Shown: one piece after another, positions 53,583 to 61,603 of the stretch
How the letters are laid out: each line of letters opens with the position of its first letter
How positions within the stretch are numbered: the stretch's first letter is position 1
Source: Winogradskyella costae
Lineage (GTDB): Bacteria; Bacteroidota; Bacteroidia; Flavobacteriales; Flavobacteriaceae
NCBI RefSeq assembly: GCF_013403865.1
Contig: NZ_JABFDK010000006.1
Span: 1 to 64,000 of the forward strand
DNA length: 64,000 nt
Direction: 5' to 3'
The notes under the pieces: generated by a model
Told to the model about the DNA's origin: nothing
The model's database searches: none
The model's input: the letters and a program-made list of their open reading frames with translations, nothing else
Translations under genes and position numbers: made by a program

Positions 53583-55822
53583 TTATATCATCAAACGACA
53601 TCATCACCTACATAGAACAAGCAGAAGCGCATTATAAAAATAATCAGTACCAGACATTACAGTCGGTAATTGGTGATATTCAAGAATATGTAACTTTACT
53701 GAGTGAACCCGAAGATTTTGCTAGATATTACCGCATTTATATGTTGTATCTTGGAGTATATGAAGAAATGAATATGCCGGTCTTAAAGTCGTATTTACAA
53801 GGTTTAATAGATTACGGACAAGTACAAGCATCAGATTTTGAATACGTCTGTAGCTTTTACGAAGAATGTGAACAAAGTGTCTACGAGGATGCTTTAGTAC
53901 GTTATCCGTATAACGATACCATACAATTGCATTATGCTTTTAAATTGCAAAATGAAGGACGCTATCAAGACGCCATTTTGGTTTTAAAGTACCTTTTAGA
54001 GTGCTATCCTGCTTTAACAGAAGCTCGTTTTTTACTTTGGGATATCCAAGCTGCGCAATTAGAACACATTTGTGATTCTGATGAAGAGGCAGATTGTTAT
54101 GAATTGTTAGATTTAGCTTTCGCAACGCATAATAAATCCGTTTTAAAAGGCTTACAACTTGATGAGCGTTTAGATTTACCTAGCCAAACCCTAGCCAATA
54201 TGCACGTGGCAATGTGGGAAAACAAATCTATAGATAACAAAGCCTTGTGGAATTCTGAATGGAAACATTTAGAGATTACCGATAGAACCCGAATGCTGTT
54301 GGTAGATTACTTCCAATCTTTTATGCGGAACGATACGGTGTCTCAAATTATAAAAGATCCAGGAGAACCACAGTTTCCTGAAGAAGACTTTAGTAATTTT
54401 AAGGAGTTTAAAATCTATATGCAAGATTTTGCAAACTCTGGCTGGCAAATGGCTCAGCATTATTACCTACGTTATGGGGATTCGGCTTACTATCATACCA
54501 AAAATATAAATGTATTAAACCAATGTGTACAACGTGGTTTAGCGCTAAATCCTAAAAACCCAAATCTACTCGTTTTAAAAGCGCGGTCTTTTTTCTTTGT
54601 TCAAAATTACAACGAAACCGGAGCTGCGTATCACGAAGCCTTTAGAAACGGGCTTCGAATGAGTGAGTATCTATTTTATTTACTAGAAGTGAATGGACGC
54701 ATAGAAAGCTGGCAAGGGATTTTAGATATTGTTGTACAATTTCATAGAAGACAGCCTGCAACGCTTAAAACCTTATTTTTTAAAGCACGTGCTTTGGTAA
54801 AATTAGCCCGTTTTGATGAAGCGTTAGTTGTTATAAATGAAGCCCTTGAAGATTTTCCTTTACCACCACATTCTTACGCGCCTTGGTTGTATAATTTAAG
54901 GATGATCGTCCATATGAATAACCAAAACTACACCGCATTTTTTGAGGATATGCAATCTGAAATCAATTATTACAAGATTGGTGATTCAGATTACTGCAGC
55001 ACTATGAACTTATGTGTGGAAGCTCTTTTAGAAATGGAGGATTATAAAGAATGCCATAAATATGCCATTTATAATCACGAACAAGGCCAATTATCACCAG
55101 AATTATATCCTGTTTTTAAGTGGGTTTGTTATTATGATTATTTACCCAAACCTGAAGATTTAGCACCAGCCTCTGAAGCGGATTTGGTTAAAATGCCAAC
55201 AACTTTTGTAGACTTTAGAAACAATGGTTTAATCCACTGGATTTTAAAGAATTTTGATGCTGCAATCGGCAATCTTAGTCAAGCTGCACATATGGCAAAT
55301 AACAAAGCCTTTTATCTAAAAATGGTAGGGAGTTGTGCAGAAGATAGTTTTAATAATGCAGAAGCGCTATCGGCTTACAAAACCGCAAAAGAACAAGCCC
55401 CAGAAGCGAGTGATTACAAAACATTTTTTAAGCTTTATAATTTTTACAATGAAGAAAATGAGCCGAAAAAAGCCTTAGAAACACTTCAGCATTCCATACA
55501 AAGTTATCCGGATTACACCTTTTTTGATTTCCCGAAAGATGAATATAATATGATGTTGAGAAGTCATAAATTACTCGCTCAACAATTAGAAGATGTAGAC
55601 GGATTTACCAAATACAGCGCTATGTTTTTAAGTAAAGACCAACCCTCAGTTCAGGCCTTGTATGATCAATTAACGCATGTAAAAAACCATTTTGGATCGG
55701 ATGACTTTTTACTTCATAATATATTAGAAGAACTTTCTCAACGTGATGACGATTTTAAGAAAGAGGAATTTGAATTGTTAAAAAATGTCAAATCTACCAT
55801 TAAAGCAACTTATTTCACCTAA
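53579..55822 (+). CDS. TPR-repeat protein (747 aa)
   Basis: 747 aa, cytoplasmic, with many tetratricopeptide-like helix pairs along the chain (YDALVRYPYNDTIQLHYAF-like segments, GRYQDAILVLKYLLECYPAL, LKTLFFKARALVKLARFDEA, NAEALSAYKTAKEQAPEAS). No enzymatic domain. It overlaps the DUF1266 gene by 4 bases and ends 23 bp before the histidine kinase gene. A co-transcribed scaffold that may feed the kinase or assemble the operon's proteins. Confidence 0.78.
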   Translation: MIISSNDIITYIEQAEAHYKNNQYQTLQSVIGDIQEYVTLLSEPEDFARYYRIYMLYLGVYEEMNMPVLKSYLQGLIDYGQVQASDFEYVCSFYEECEQSVYEDALVRYPYNDTIQLHYAFKLQNEGRYQDAILVLKYLLECYPALTEARFLLWDIQAAQLEHICDSDEEADCYELLDLAFATHNKSVLKGLQLDERLDLPSQTLANMHVAMWENKSIDNKALWNSEWKHLEITDRTRMLLVDYFQSFMRNDTVSQIIKDPGEPQFPEEDFSNFKEFKIYMQDFANSGWQMAQHYYLRYGDSAYYHTKNINVLNQCVQRGLALNPKNPNLLVLKARSFFFVQNYNETGAAYHEAFRNGLRMSEYLFYLLEVNGRIESWQGILDIVVQFHRRQPATLKTLFFKARALVKLARFDEALVVINEALEDFPLPPHSYAPWLYNLRMIVHMNNQNYTAFFEDMQSEINYYKIGDSDYCSTMNLCVEALLEMEDYKECHKYAIYNHEQGQLSPELYPVFKWVCYYDYLPKPEDLAPASEADLVKMPTTFVDFRNNGLIHWILKNFDAAIGNLSQAAHMANNKAFYLKMVGSCAEDSFNNAEALSAYKTAKEQAPEASDYKTFFKLYNFYNEENEPKKALETLQHSIQSYPDYTFFDFPKDEYNMMLRSHKLLAQQLEDVDGFTKYSAMFLSKDQPSVQALYDQLTHVKNHFGSDDFLLHNILEELSQRDDDFKKEEFELLKNVKSTIKATYFT

Positions 55823-55845
55823 AGGTATTAAGTTTACATTATTTA

Positions 55846-57810
55846 ATGAAGTTATTTACTACACATGTTATTGTCACCATTAGTCTTGTTTTAGGGGTAA
55901 CTCCGTCATCCTGGGCTCAAAACCTAGATAGTACTAGATTAGATTCTCTGTCTAGTGTTTATGCTGAGTATTTACATACAAAACCACAAATAGCAGAGGA
56001 AGCTGCGGTGCAATGGCTTAAAGAAAGCAGACGTTTAAATTTAAATCTTCAAGAAGCTAGAGCGCTCTATGCCTTAGGCAATTTAGGTAATATAACGGGC
56101 GATTATAAAAGCACTATAAATTACACCTATAAAGCCATTGCGCTACTTAAAGACTCAAACACTGAAAAAGGCTTAGCCGCTTGTTATAATATATTGGCAT
56201 CTGCCTATAAAAGTTTAGGTGAATATCCGAAAGCCATCGATAATTTTATGGAGTGCTTACGGTATGCACGATTAACAAATAGCCAAACACAAGAAGCTAA
56301 CGCTTATCAAAACATTGCCACATTATATCTACTTCAAAAGGACTATAAAAAATCTGCAGAAAATTTAGATCGTGCTGCAGATTTGTACCGATCTATTGGT
56401 GATGATGACGGTGTACTCACTACCCTATTCAACTTTGCGAATATCCTCAAAGAAGAAGGTAAATTTGATCAGGCTCGAGAACATTACCAAACTGTTTTAG
56501 AGTACAGAATAAAAGAAGGTAACAAAGCTGTTGTTGCCTATATAAATATAAATCTATCACAAATGTTAGTGGTAGAAGGTAAATGCAGAGAAGCCATAAT
56601 TGCTTTAGAGAAAACATTGGTGTTATTAGAAGAACTCAAATTTCACTCTGACATTGCTATTGTATTAAACGATTTGGGCCTATGCGAAAGCAAATTAGGG
56701 AATACTAAATCGGCTATAAATTATTTTCAACGTGCCTTAGCCATTGGAGAGAAACAATCCTTATTTCAATATAAATCTGACATTTATAAAAACCTAGCGC
56801 AACTCTATCAAAAAGAAAATAATTACAAAAAAGCATTAGAATTTTATCAAAAGGGGGTTGCAAGTGTAGCTGATCAGAATTCCTTAGATAAAGAGAAATA
56901 TGTGGTAAAAATTCAAGAGCGCTATGAAACAGAGTTAAAAGAAGCCAAGATTCAACTGTTAGAAAAAGAGCAAAAATTAAATGAAGCCGAGTTGCAAAAA
57001 GTAGAACTTACTGTAAAACGACAAAAACTAATTAGAAATGTGCTCATTGCCGGATTTACATTAGTATTATTTACCTTAATAGTATTAAGGCTTTTCTACA
57101 TTCAGCGTTTACGAGTGCAAAAAGAATTGAGTTTACAACAGGAAGAAAATGCCAAACAGCAGATTAACAAAATGATAAATGATCATAAATTATCTGTTAT
57201 AGAACGTTACCAAGAAGGACAAGAAGAAGAACGATCGCGCTTAGCTCGCGAAATTCATGATGGGATTGGAAGTGATTTAGCAAGTATAAAAATTGCCTTT
57301 GAGCACTATACAGAACAACATGAAGAAGACGTGAAATCGAAACGTATTGCAACGGCTATAAGTAATGCCTGTATGGATTTACGTAGCCTATCGCATCAAT
57401 TACATCCTCTATCCTTTTCGAAAATAGGTTTTACGAGTTTCTTAAGTGATTTTATTGATCAGATTATTAAAAAATCTAATATTAAAATACAAACTTTTTT
57501 CTTTCCGCGAGAAGACATTGATTTGTTACCAGACGAACTTTTGGCAGATGTTTATCGCATTGTTCAAGAACTAATTAACAATATATTAAAACACGCAGAG
57601 GCCTCGCATGTAGATGTGCAACTCACCAAGCATAAAGATCATTTAAATATTGTGGTTAATGATAATGGAAAAGGGTTTCAAAAAAGCAAAAAACAAGGCA
57701 TAGGACTCCGAAATATTAAGGAACGATTACAAAAGGTAAAAGGTACTTTAGATATTGATAGCAATTCAGGACATGGCACTTCTATAACTATAGACATTCC
57801 TATAAATTAA
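55846..57810 (+). CDS. TPR-sensor histidine kinase (HisKA_3/NarX type)
   Basis: 654 aa. Signal peptide (1-24, SSWAQ), six or seven periplasmic TPRs (about 60-350), a coiled coil, one transmembrane helix (about 399-419), then HisKA_3 with the phospho-acceptor H471 in AREIHDGIGSDLASIKIA, and a HATPase domain (about 560-654; ELINNILKHAEAS, VVNDNGKGF, GIGLRNIKERLQKV, GHGTSITIDIP). It phosphorylates NarL-type regulators, here almost certainly the product of the next gene, 6 bp downstream. As the operon carries site 11, the pair may regulate its own expression. Confidence 0.92.
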   Translation: MKLFTTHVIVTISLVLGVTPSSWAQNLDSTRLDSLSSVYAEYLHTKPQIAEEAAVQWLKESRRLNLNLQEARALYALGNLGNITGDYKSTINYTYKAIALLKDSNTEKGLAACYNILASAYKSLGEYPKAIDNFMECLRYARLTNSQTQEANAYQNIATLYLLQKDYKKSAENLDRAADLYRSIGDDDGVLTTLFNFANILKEEGKFDQAREHYQTVLEYRIKEGNKAVVAYININLSQMLVVEGKCREAIIALEKTLVLLEELKFHSDIAIVLNDLGLCESKLGNTKSAINYFQRALAIGEKQSLFQYKSDIYKNLAQLYQKENNYKKALEFYQKGVASVADQNSLDKEKYVVKIQERYETELKEAKIQLLEKEQKLNEAELQKVELTVKRQKLIRNVLIAGFTLVLFTLIVLRLFYIQRLRVQKELSLQQEENAKQQINKMINDHKLSVIERYQEGQEEERSRLAREIHDGIGSDLASIKIAFEHYTEQHEEDVKSKRIATAISNACMDLRSLSHQLHPLSFSKIGFTSFLSDFIDQIIKKSNIKIQTFFFPREDIDLLPDELLADVYRIVQELINNILKHAEASHVDVQLTKHKDHLNIVVNDNGKGFQKSKKQGIGLRNIKERLQKVKGTLDIDSNSGHGTSITIDIPIN

Positions 57811-57816
57811 TACATT

Positions 57817-58455
57817 TTGAAGAAAGCAAATATAATAATAGCAGACGATCACCTAATGTTTCTTGAAGGTATAAACACCATTTTAAGCGATATGCAAGAA
57901 ATAGGTGACGTGCATTTAGCAACCGAAGGTAAGCAAGTACTTAGATTGTTGAATCAATTTGAAATTGATTTAATTATTAGCGATATCAGTATGCCAAAAA
58001 TGGACGGTATTGAGCTACTTACGGAACTTAAGAAAAAACATAGTAGTGTGAAAATTATTATGTTGAGCATGCTAGACAACCATAGAACGGTACATAAAGT
58101 GATCCAAAAAGGAGCCGATGGTTTTATTCCTAAATTTACAAGCAAAGAGGAGTTACAAACGGCAGTAAGAACTGTTTTGGATAATGAACAATATTTTTCT
58201 GAAATCATTAAACAACGTTATATGGAAAGTGTTTTTGAGCGTAAAAAATATAAAAACATAGAACTATCCCCACGTGAAAAAGAAGTTTTAAATCTTTTGG
58301 GAGATGAATTGACGTCAAAGGAAATTTCAGAGAAATTATTTATTTCGGTTAATACTGTAGAAACCCATCGTAAAAATATTCTCTTAAAAACGGGTTCTAA
58401 AACTACTACAGGTGCGGTAAAATATGCTATAGAATCTGGCCTCTTTGATGAATAG
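57817..58455 (+). CDS. NarL/FixJ-type response regulator
   Basis: 212 aa. Receiver domain 1-125 with acidic pair D10-D11, phospho-acceptor D56 (ISDISMPKMDG), the GADGFIPKFT segment with the conserved lysine; LuxR-type HTH at about 145-208 (LSPREKEVLNLLGDELTSKE, SVNTVETHRKNILLKTGS). The start is TTG at 57817: the first ATG (M14) would remove strand 1 and the acidic pocket. It follows the kinase gene by 6 bp. HTHs of this class bind inverted repeats as dimers, which fits the TCACTG-N4-CAGTGA dyad of the block. That link is inferred. Confidence 0.92.
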   Translation: MKKANIIIADDHLMFLEGINTILSDMQEIGDVHLATEGKQVLRLLNQFEIDLIISDISMPKMDGIELLTELKKKHSSVKIIMLSMLDNHRTVHKVIQKGADGFIPKFTSKEELQTAVRTVLDNEQYFSEIIKQRYMESVFERKKYKNIELSPREKEVLNLLGDELTSKEISEKLFISVNTVETHRKNILLKTGSKTTTGAVKYAIESGLFDE

Positions 58456-58523
58456 AAACATCTGCTTTTGTACTAAACTTAAGCTGAAGTCTCCTACACT
58501 TAAAAACGTGTTATAGAGTGTCT

Positions 58524-59516
58524 TTATTTCGTCCTAACCCCCTCCGCCTCAACGGTATCCATGATTTGTCTTAATTCTTCACGGTAAGACATGGTATCAT
58601 TCTCATCGGTTAATAACTCGCCACGATAAATAAATTTAGTATCTAAATCAAAATACACAACATAAAGTCCTGTTTGTGGATTTCTCCATTTACCTTTTCC
58701 ATTATTTACAATCCGTTTATCTTCTAAATACTGTACCCAAGCCCCTCTAGACAAAGTCGATTTATCCATATATATTTTAATATGTTCAGTTGTTTTATAA
58801 TAAGGATATGGTGTTTCTAATTTAGCCTGTATGTTTTTTAGAATCATTGTTTTTAAAGTTTCAAAACCAACTGTTTTTTCGGACAATAACATTGGTTTAG
58901 CATGCCATTTACTGTCTACAACTTCTAACGGAATAATCATATAACCTTCAGGATGACTAGTTGTTCTAATTCGTAAACTAAATTGATAGGCCGATTCTAA
59001 CTCTTCTATAGATTGACTTAACCTATCTATAAAACGTGCTACGATAGCTTCGAGCTCATTTGGTTCTATATCTCGTTTAAAATTTAAATCAATAATTTCT
59101 GTAGAAAACATTATTTCAGGGATTTCTTCTTTAAAATCGGCAATTACCGCTTGTCTGGTTTCATAACGTGTTAGGGCACGTTTATATAAATCATCCACAG
59201 TCATCCCGTCTGCAATAGGATACATGGGTAAAGTGTCGTTTTCTAATATATTTTTAAGATTAAGATGCGTATAAAATTCTATTTCCGGAATGTCCTTATC
59301 ATAAATTAGCATCCCATACATATTAGGATCCATAGTTGCGGCATTAAAAAATAGACTTAAGTCACTATAAGCCAATTTTCCTTTGTATTTGTTTTGTAAA
59401 TATGCTTCCAAATTAAGTGCTGCTTTTTTTTTAGGAATTCCAATATATTTGGAGCATCCCGCTAAAATGAGTACTAATATTAGAAGACAAATAATAGATA
59501 TAATTGTAATTTTCAT
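58524..59516 (-). CDS. Predicted lipoprotein of unknown function
   Basis: 330 aa. Lipoprotein signal (LLILVLILAGCSKY, lipidated Cys21). The mature part has an α/β layout: a helix KKKAALNLEAYLQNKYKGKL, repeated strand-helix units (EEIPEIMFSTEIIDLNFKRD), and a C-terminal strand pair ending YVVYFDLDTKFIYRGELL. No family recognised. Convergent with the response-regulator gene, and expressed from site 12, divergent from the 131-aa gene. Confidence 0.72.
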   Translation of the reverse strand: MKITIISIICLLILVLILAGCSKYIGIPKKKAALNLEAYLQNKYKGKLAYSDLSLFFNAATMDPNMYGMLIYDKDIPEIEFYTHLNLKNILENDTLPMYPIADGMTVDDLYKRALTRYETRQAVIADFKEEIPEIMFSTEIIDLNFKRDIEPNELEAIVARFIDRLSQSIEELESAYQFSLRIRTTSHPEGYMIIPLEVVDSKWHAKPMLLSEKTVGFETLKTMILKNIQAKLETPYPYYKTTEHIKIYMDKSTLSRGAWVQYLEDKRIVNNGKGKWRNPQTGLYVVYFDLDTKFIYRGELLTDENDTMSYREELRQIMDTVEAEGVRTK

Positions 59517-59535
59517 TGTTTTTAAGTTTGAAACT

Positions 59536-59581
59536 TAAATGTAGAGCTATCTATTAGCAAAGCACTCACGGAATTCAGTGA
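59536..59581 (-). promoter_or_regulatory. Regulon promoter, site 12 (lipoprotein gene)
   Basis: Read on the minus strand: TCACTGAATTCCGTGA (59581-59566), 22-nt spacer, TACATTTA (59543-59536; one mismatch), 19 nt to the start at 59516. It is the most symmetric dyad of the set (one mismatched pair). Confidence 0.72.
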
Positions 59582-59590
59582 GTTTTTTTA

Positions 59591-59637
59591 TTCCCTTATT
59601 CAGGGTGTTTTTCAACCTATTACTTCCAATACCTTTG
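59591..59637 (+). promoter_or_regulatory. Regulon promoter, site 13 (degenerate)
   Basis: TTCCCTTATTCAGGGT (59591-59606), 23-nt spacer, TACCTTTG (59630-59637), 28 nt to the start at 59666. The box is perfect, but the distal half-site is poor and the spacer is one longer than at the other sites, so this is the weakest member. Confidence 0.5.
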
Positions 59638-59665
59638 AAGTATTAATTAAATTAAAATAACGATT

Positions 59666-60061
59666 ATGGGATTACAAGAAAAAAGAGCAGCAAAATCTAT
59701 AGAAGATCAATATTTAGCTGATTACCAACAAGAAATTAATGAAATCGTGGGTAAAGAATTGCCAATACATATTAATTGGGACACCTTTGAATTAGATTTT
59801 ATAAAATTTGTGCCAAGTGTATGTTTACAACGTCTTACTGATGGTATCAAATTGGTTTGTAAGGACGATATGGGTAAAGAGGCCATGGCAGAAAGTGTGA
59901 CTTCTATTGAAGTATACTGCATCCCAAATGAAGGTGCTGAAGCTAAAAAAGAATTAAAATTAGAGGATGGTGTGTTTTCTTTAACAGCATGTTGGGGTGG
60001 TCACCACAGTGGTTATTTTATAGATTTAACAATCCGTGAATATTTAGAAAATAATTTATAG
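59666..60061 (+). CDS. Unknown 131-aa protein
   Basis: 131 aa, soluble, α/β. An N-terminal helix (LADYQQEINEIVGKEL) is followed by strands (HINWDTFELDF, GIKLVCKDDMG, SIEVYCIPNEG) and a conserved-looking CWGGHHSGYFIDLTI segment near the C-terminus. No domain recognised. Monocistronic, between site 13 and a strong terminator. Confidence 0.6.
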   Translation: MGLQEKRAAKSIEDQYLADYQQEINEIVGKELPIHINWDTFELDFIKFVPSVCLQRLTDGIKLVCKDDMGKEAMAESVTSIEVYCIPNEGAEAKKELKLEDGVFSLTACWGGHHSGYFIDLTIREYLENNL

Positions 60062-60084
60062 TTTTAAAGCTATGATCAGAAAAC

Positions 60085-60113
60085 AAGGAGAAGCTAAGAT
60101 TGGTTTTCTCCTT
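60085..60113 (+). terminator. Terminator of the 131-aa gene
   Basis: An 8-bp stem (AAGGAGAA/TTCTCCTT) with a 13-nt loop, followed by TTTTT; 23 bp past the stop. Confidence 0.75.
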
Positions 60114-60150
60114 TTTTTATGAGATAATAAATGACTCATCGTAGAATGCA

Positions 60151-60185
60151 GAAAAGCCTTTAAGTTAATTTCTTAAAGGCTTTTC
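60151..60185 (-). terminator. Terminator of the TssD-like gene
   Basis: A perfect 14-bp stem (GAAAAGCCTTTAAG/CTTAAAGGCTTTTC) around a 7-nt loop, 28 bp past the stop on the minus strand. It may act in both directions. Confidence 0.75.
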
Positions 60186-60213
60186 TTGTATTTATTTATA
60201 GAGGAAATTTTTA

Positions 60214-60606
60214 CTAGTTTAATTTCACAGTATTAAACGTTACACCTTTCATAACCATGCTAAAGTAAGCATCGCTATGCGCATTATATTCAGAAAAAGA
60301 CTGACTAAAACTGACAACAGTCGCCTTATCAAACTCTATAGCTACAGAAGCGGTTTCTTGATCTCTATGATAAACCTTAGCGCTACCAGACCATTCGCCA
60401 GGTTGGTTAGAAATCCATTCCATAAATAAAGGATCATTAACCATTTTTGTTGTTCCTGAAAAATTGACGTCTATCGGTTTTTTTTCTTCAGTATAATAAT
60501 CATTATTAAAACTATAGTCACAATGACTTAAGACAAAAGCTTTTTCTGTATTGCTATCTTTTCTTATTAATAATTCTATTCGGCTAACTACGTTAGAGTC
60601 TTGCAT
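60214..60606 (-). CDS. Type VI secretion tube protein TssD (Hcp)-like
   Basis: 130 aa, about the size of Bacteroidota TssD. The strand order fits that β-barrel: VLSHCDYSFNNDYYTE, a DVNFSGTTKMVNDPLFMEWI pair, GSAKVYHRD, VAIEFDKATVVSFSQSFSEY, and a terminal YFSMVMKGVTFNTVKL. No signal peptide. No other T6SS gene is in the window, so it would be an orphan tube protein or a carrier for an effector. It follows the 229-aa gene by 17 bp and shares its promoter. Confidence 0.6.
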   Translation of the reverse strand: MQDSNVVSRIELLIRKDSNTEKAFVLSHCDYSFNNDYYTEEKKPIDVNFSGTTKMVNDPLFMEWISNQPGEWSGSAKVYHRDQETASVAIEFDKATVVSFSQSFSEYNAHSDAYFSMVMKGVTFNTVKLN

Positions 60607-60623
60607 ATTAATTTGTTTTAGTG

Positions 60624-61313
60624 TTATAAAAATTTTTCGATTTGATCTTGTAACTGTTTCGCTTTAATAAAACTCTTTAAACCTTTAGAAGAATCTATTG
60701 TGACAGTAATAACCTCTTTATCTCTTATTAAGTTATTCTCGCTCCCCAAACAGAAATTAATAGTGGAAATGGCCTCTGTAAACGCAGCTTTTGCTAAGTG
60801 ATCTGTTGCTATTTTAGAAAGTGTTTCTTTTAATAACGGTACAACTTTTGAAGCATAAAACTTATCCAAATCTTCGGGAGTCCCGTCGTACATATAAACT
60901 ATAGAAATTTCTTTCTCTAAAGCCTCTTTAATTTCTAATTCCAAGTTTTTAATATCTTTTTTAAGCTGAAGTACTGTTGGTATATCATCAGCATCTGGCG
61001 TAAAAGGAATGTTTCCATCCGATAAAAGATAGGCATGCTTATTTATGTTGCTCAAAGAAATCGATGAAATAGAGCGTACTTCTATATATTGAAATTGTGC
61101 ATCGCGATCATAAATATCACATAATAAAACTACTTTTTTTTCTGCATTATAGTTGACAAAAAATCCAGAAGCAGTATCAGAATGTGTAGAGATTGCAACC
61201 TTAGGCATGCGCGGTCTTTCTTCTTTTCTTTCTATATCTGCTATTTCTTGTACTATTGCTAAAACCTCATTAGTATCTAATACAGGTAACTGTAACATTG
61301 TTTTAAAATCCAT
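60624..61313 (-). CDS. Unknown 229-aa protein upstream of TssD-like gene
   Basis: 229 aa, soluble. An N-terminal helical region is followed by strands (KVAISTHSDTASGFFVNYNA, KKVVLLCDIYD), a long helix (KKDIKNLELEIKEALEKEIS), and a C-terminal helical part (ETLSKIATDHLAKAAFTEAI). No family recognised. First gene of a two-gene unit with the TssD-like gene, under site 14. If the neighbour is a true TssD, this could be an adaptor or cargo; sequence alone does not show this. Confidence 0.6.
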   Translation of the reverse strand: MDFKTMLQLPVLDTNEVLAIVQEIADIERKEERPRMPKVAISTHSDTASGFFVNYNAEKKVVLLCDIYDRDAQFQYIEVRSISSISLSNINKHAYLLSDGNIPFTPDADDIPTVLQLKKDIKNLELEIKEALEKEISIVYMYDGTPEDLDKFYASKVVPLLKETLSKIATDHLAKAAFTEAISTINFCLGSENNLIRDKEVITVTIDSSKGLKSFIKAKQLQDQIEKFL

Positions 61314-61335
61314 AATTGTAAGTTTTTATTCCTTA

Positions 61336-61381
61336 CAAAATTGAACATTTAAACACATACTTTTCTAACCGTATTCAGGGA
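61336..61381 (-). promoter_or_regulatory. Regulon promoter, site 14 (TssD-like operon)
   Basis: Read on the minus strand: TCCCTGAATACGGTTA (61381-61366), 22-nt spacer, CAATTTTG (61343-61336; one mismatch), 22 nt to the start at 61313. It is the right-hand end of the region in which the dyad occurs. Confidence 0.65.
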
Positions 61382-61603
61382 TATTGTAACATTATTAATT
61401 TTAGTTTACAACCATTGAAATCTTATTTAAAAGTACACAATTGAATATAAAGGTTTTAAAATAAAGGAGTATATAGCCTAGAAGACAACACGTACTGATG
61501 TTTTCTAAAAACTTAATTTCAGACAAATAGCATTTATATTAAGGTTTCAGATAAGTCCCTTTTAAATTAGATACCAAATATTATAAATGCGCTGAATTTT
61601 ATT

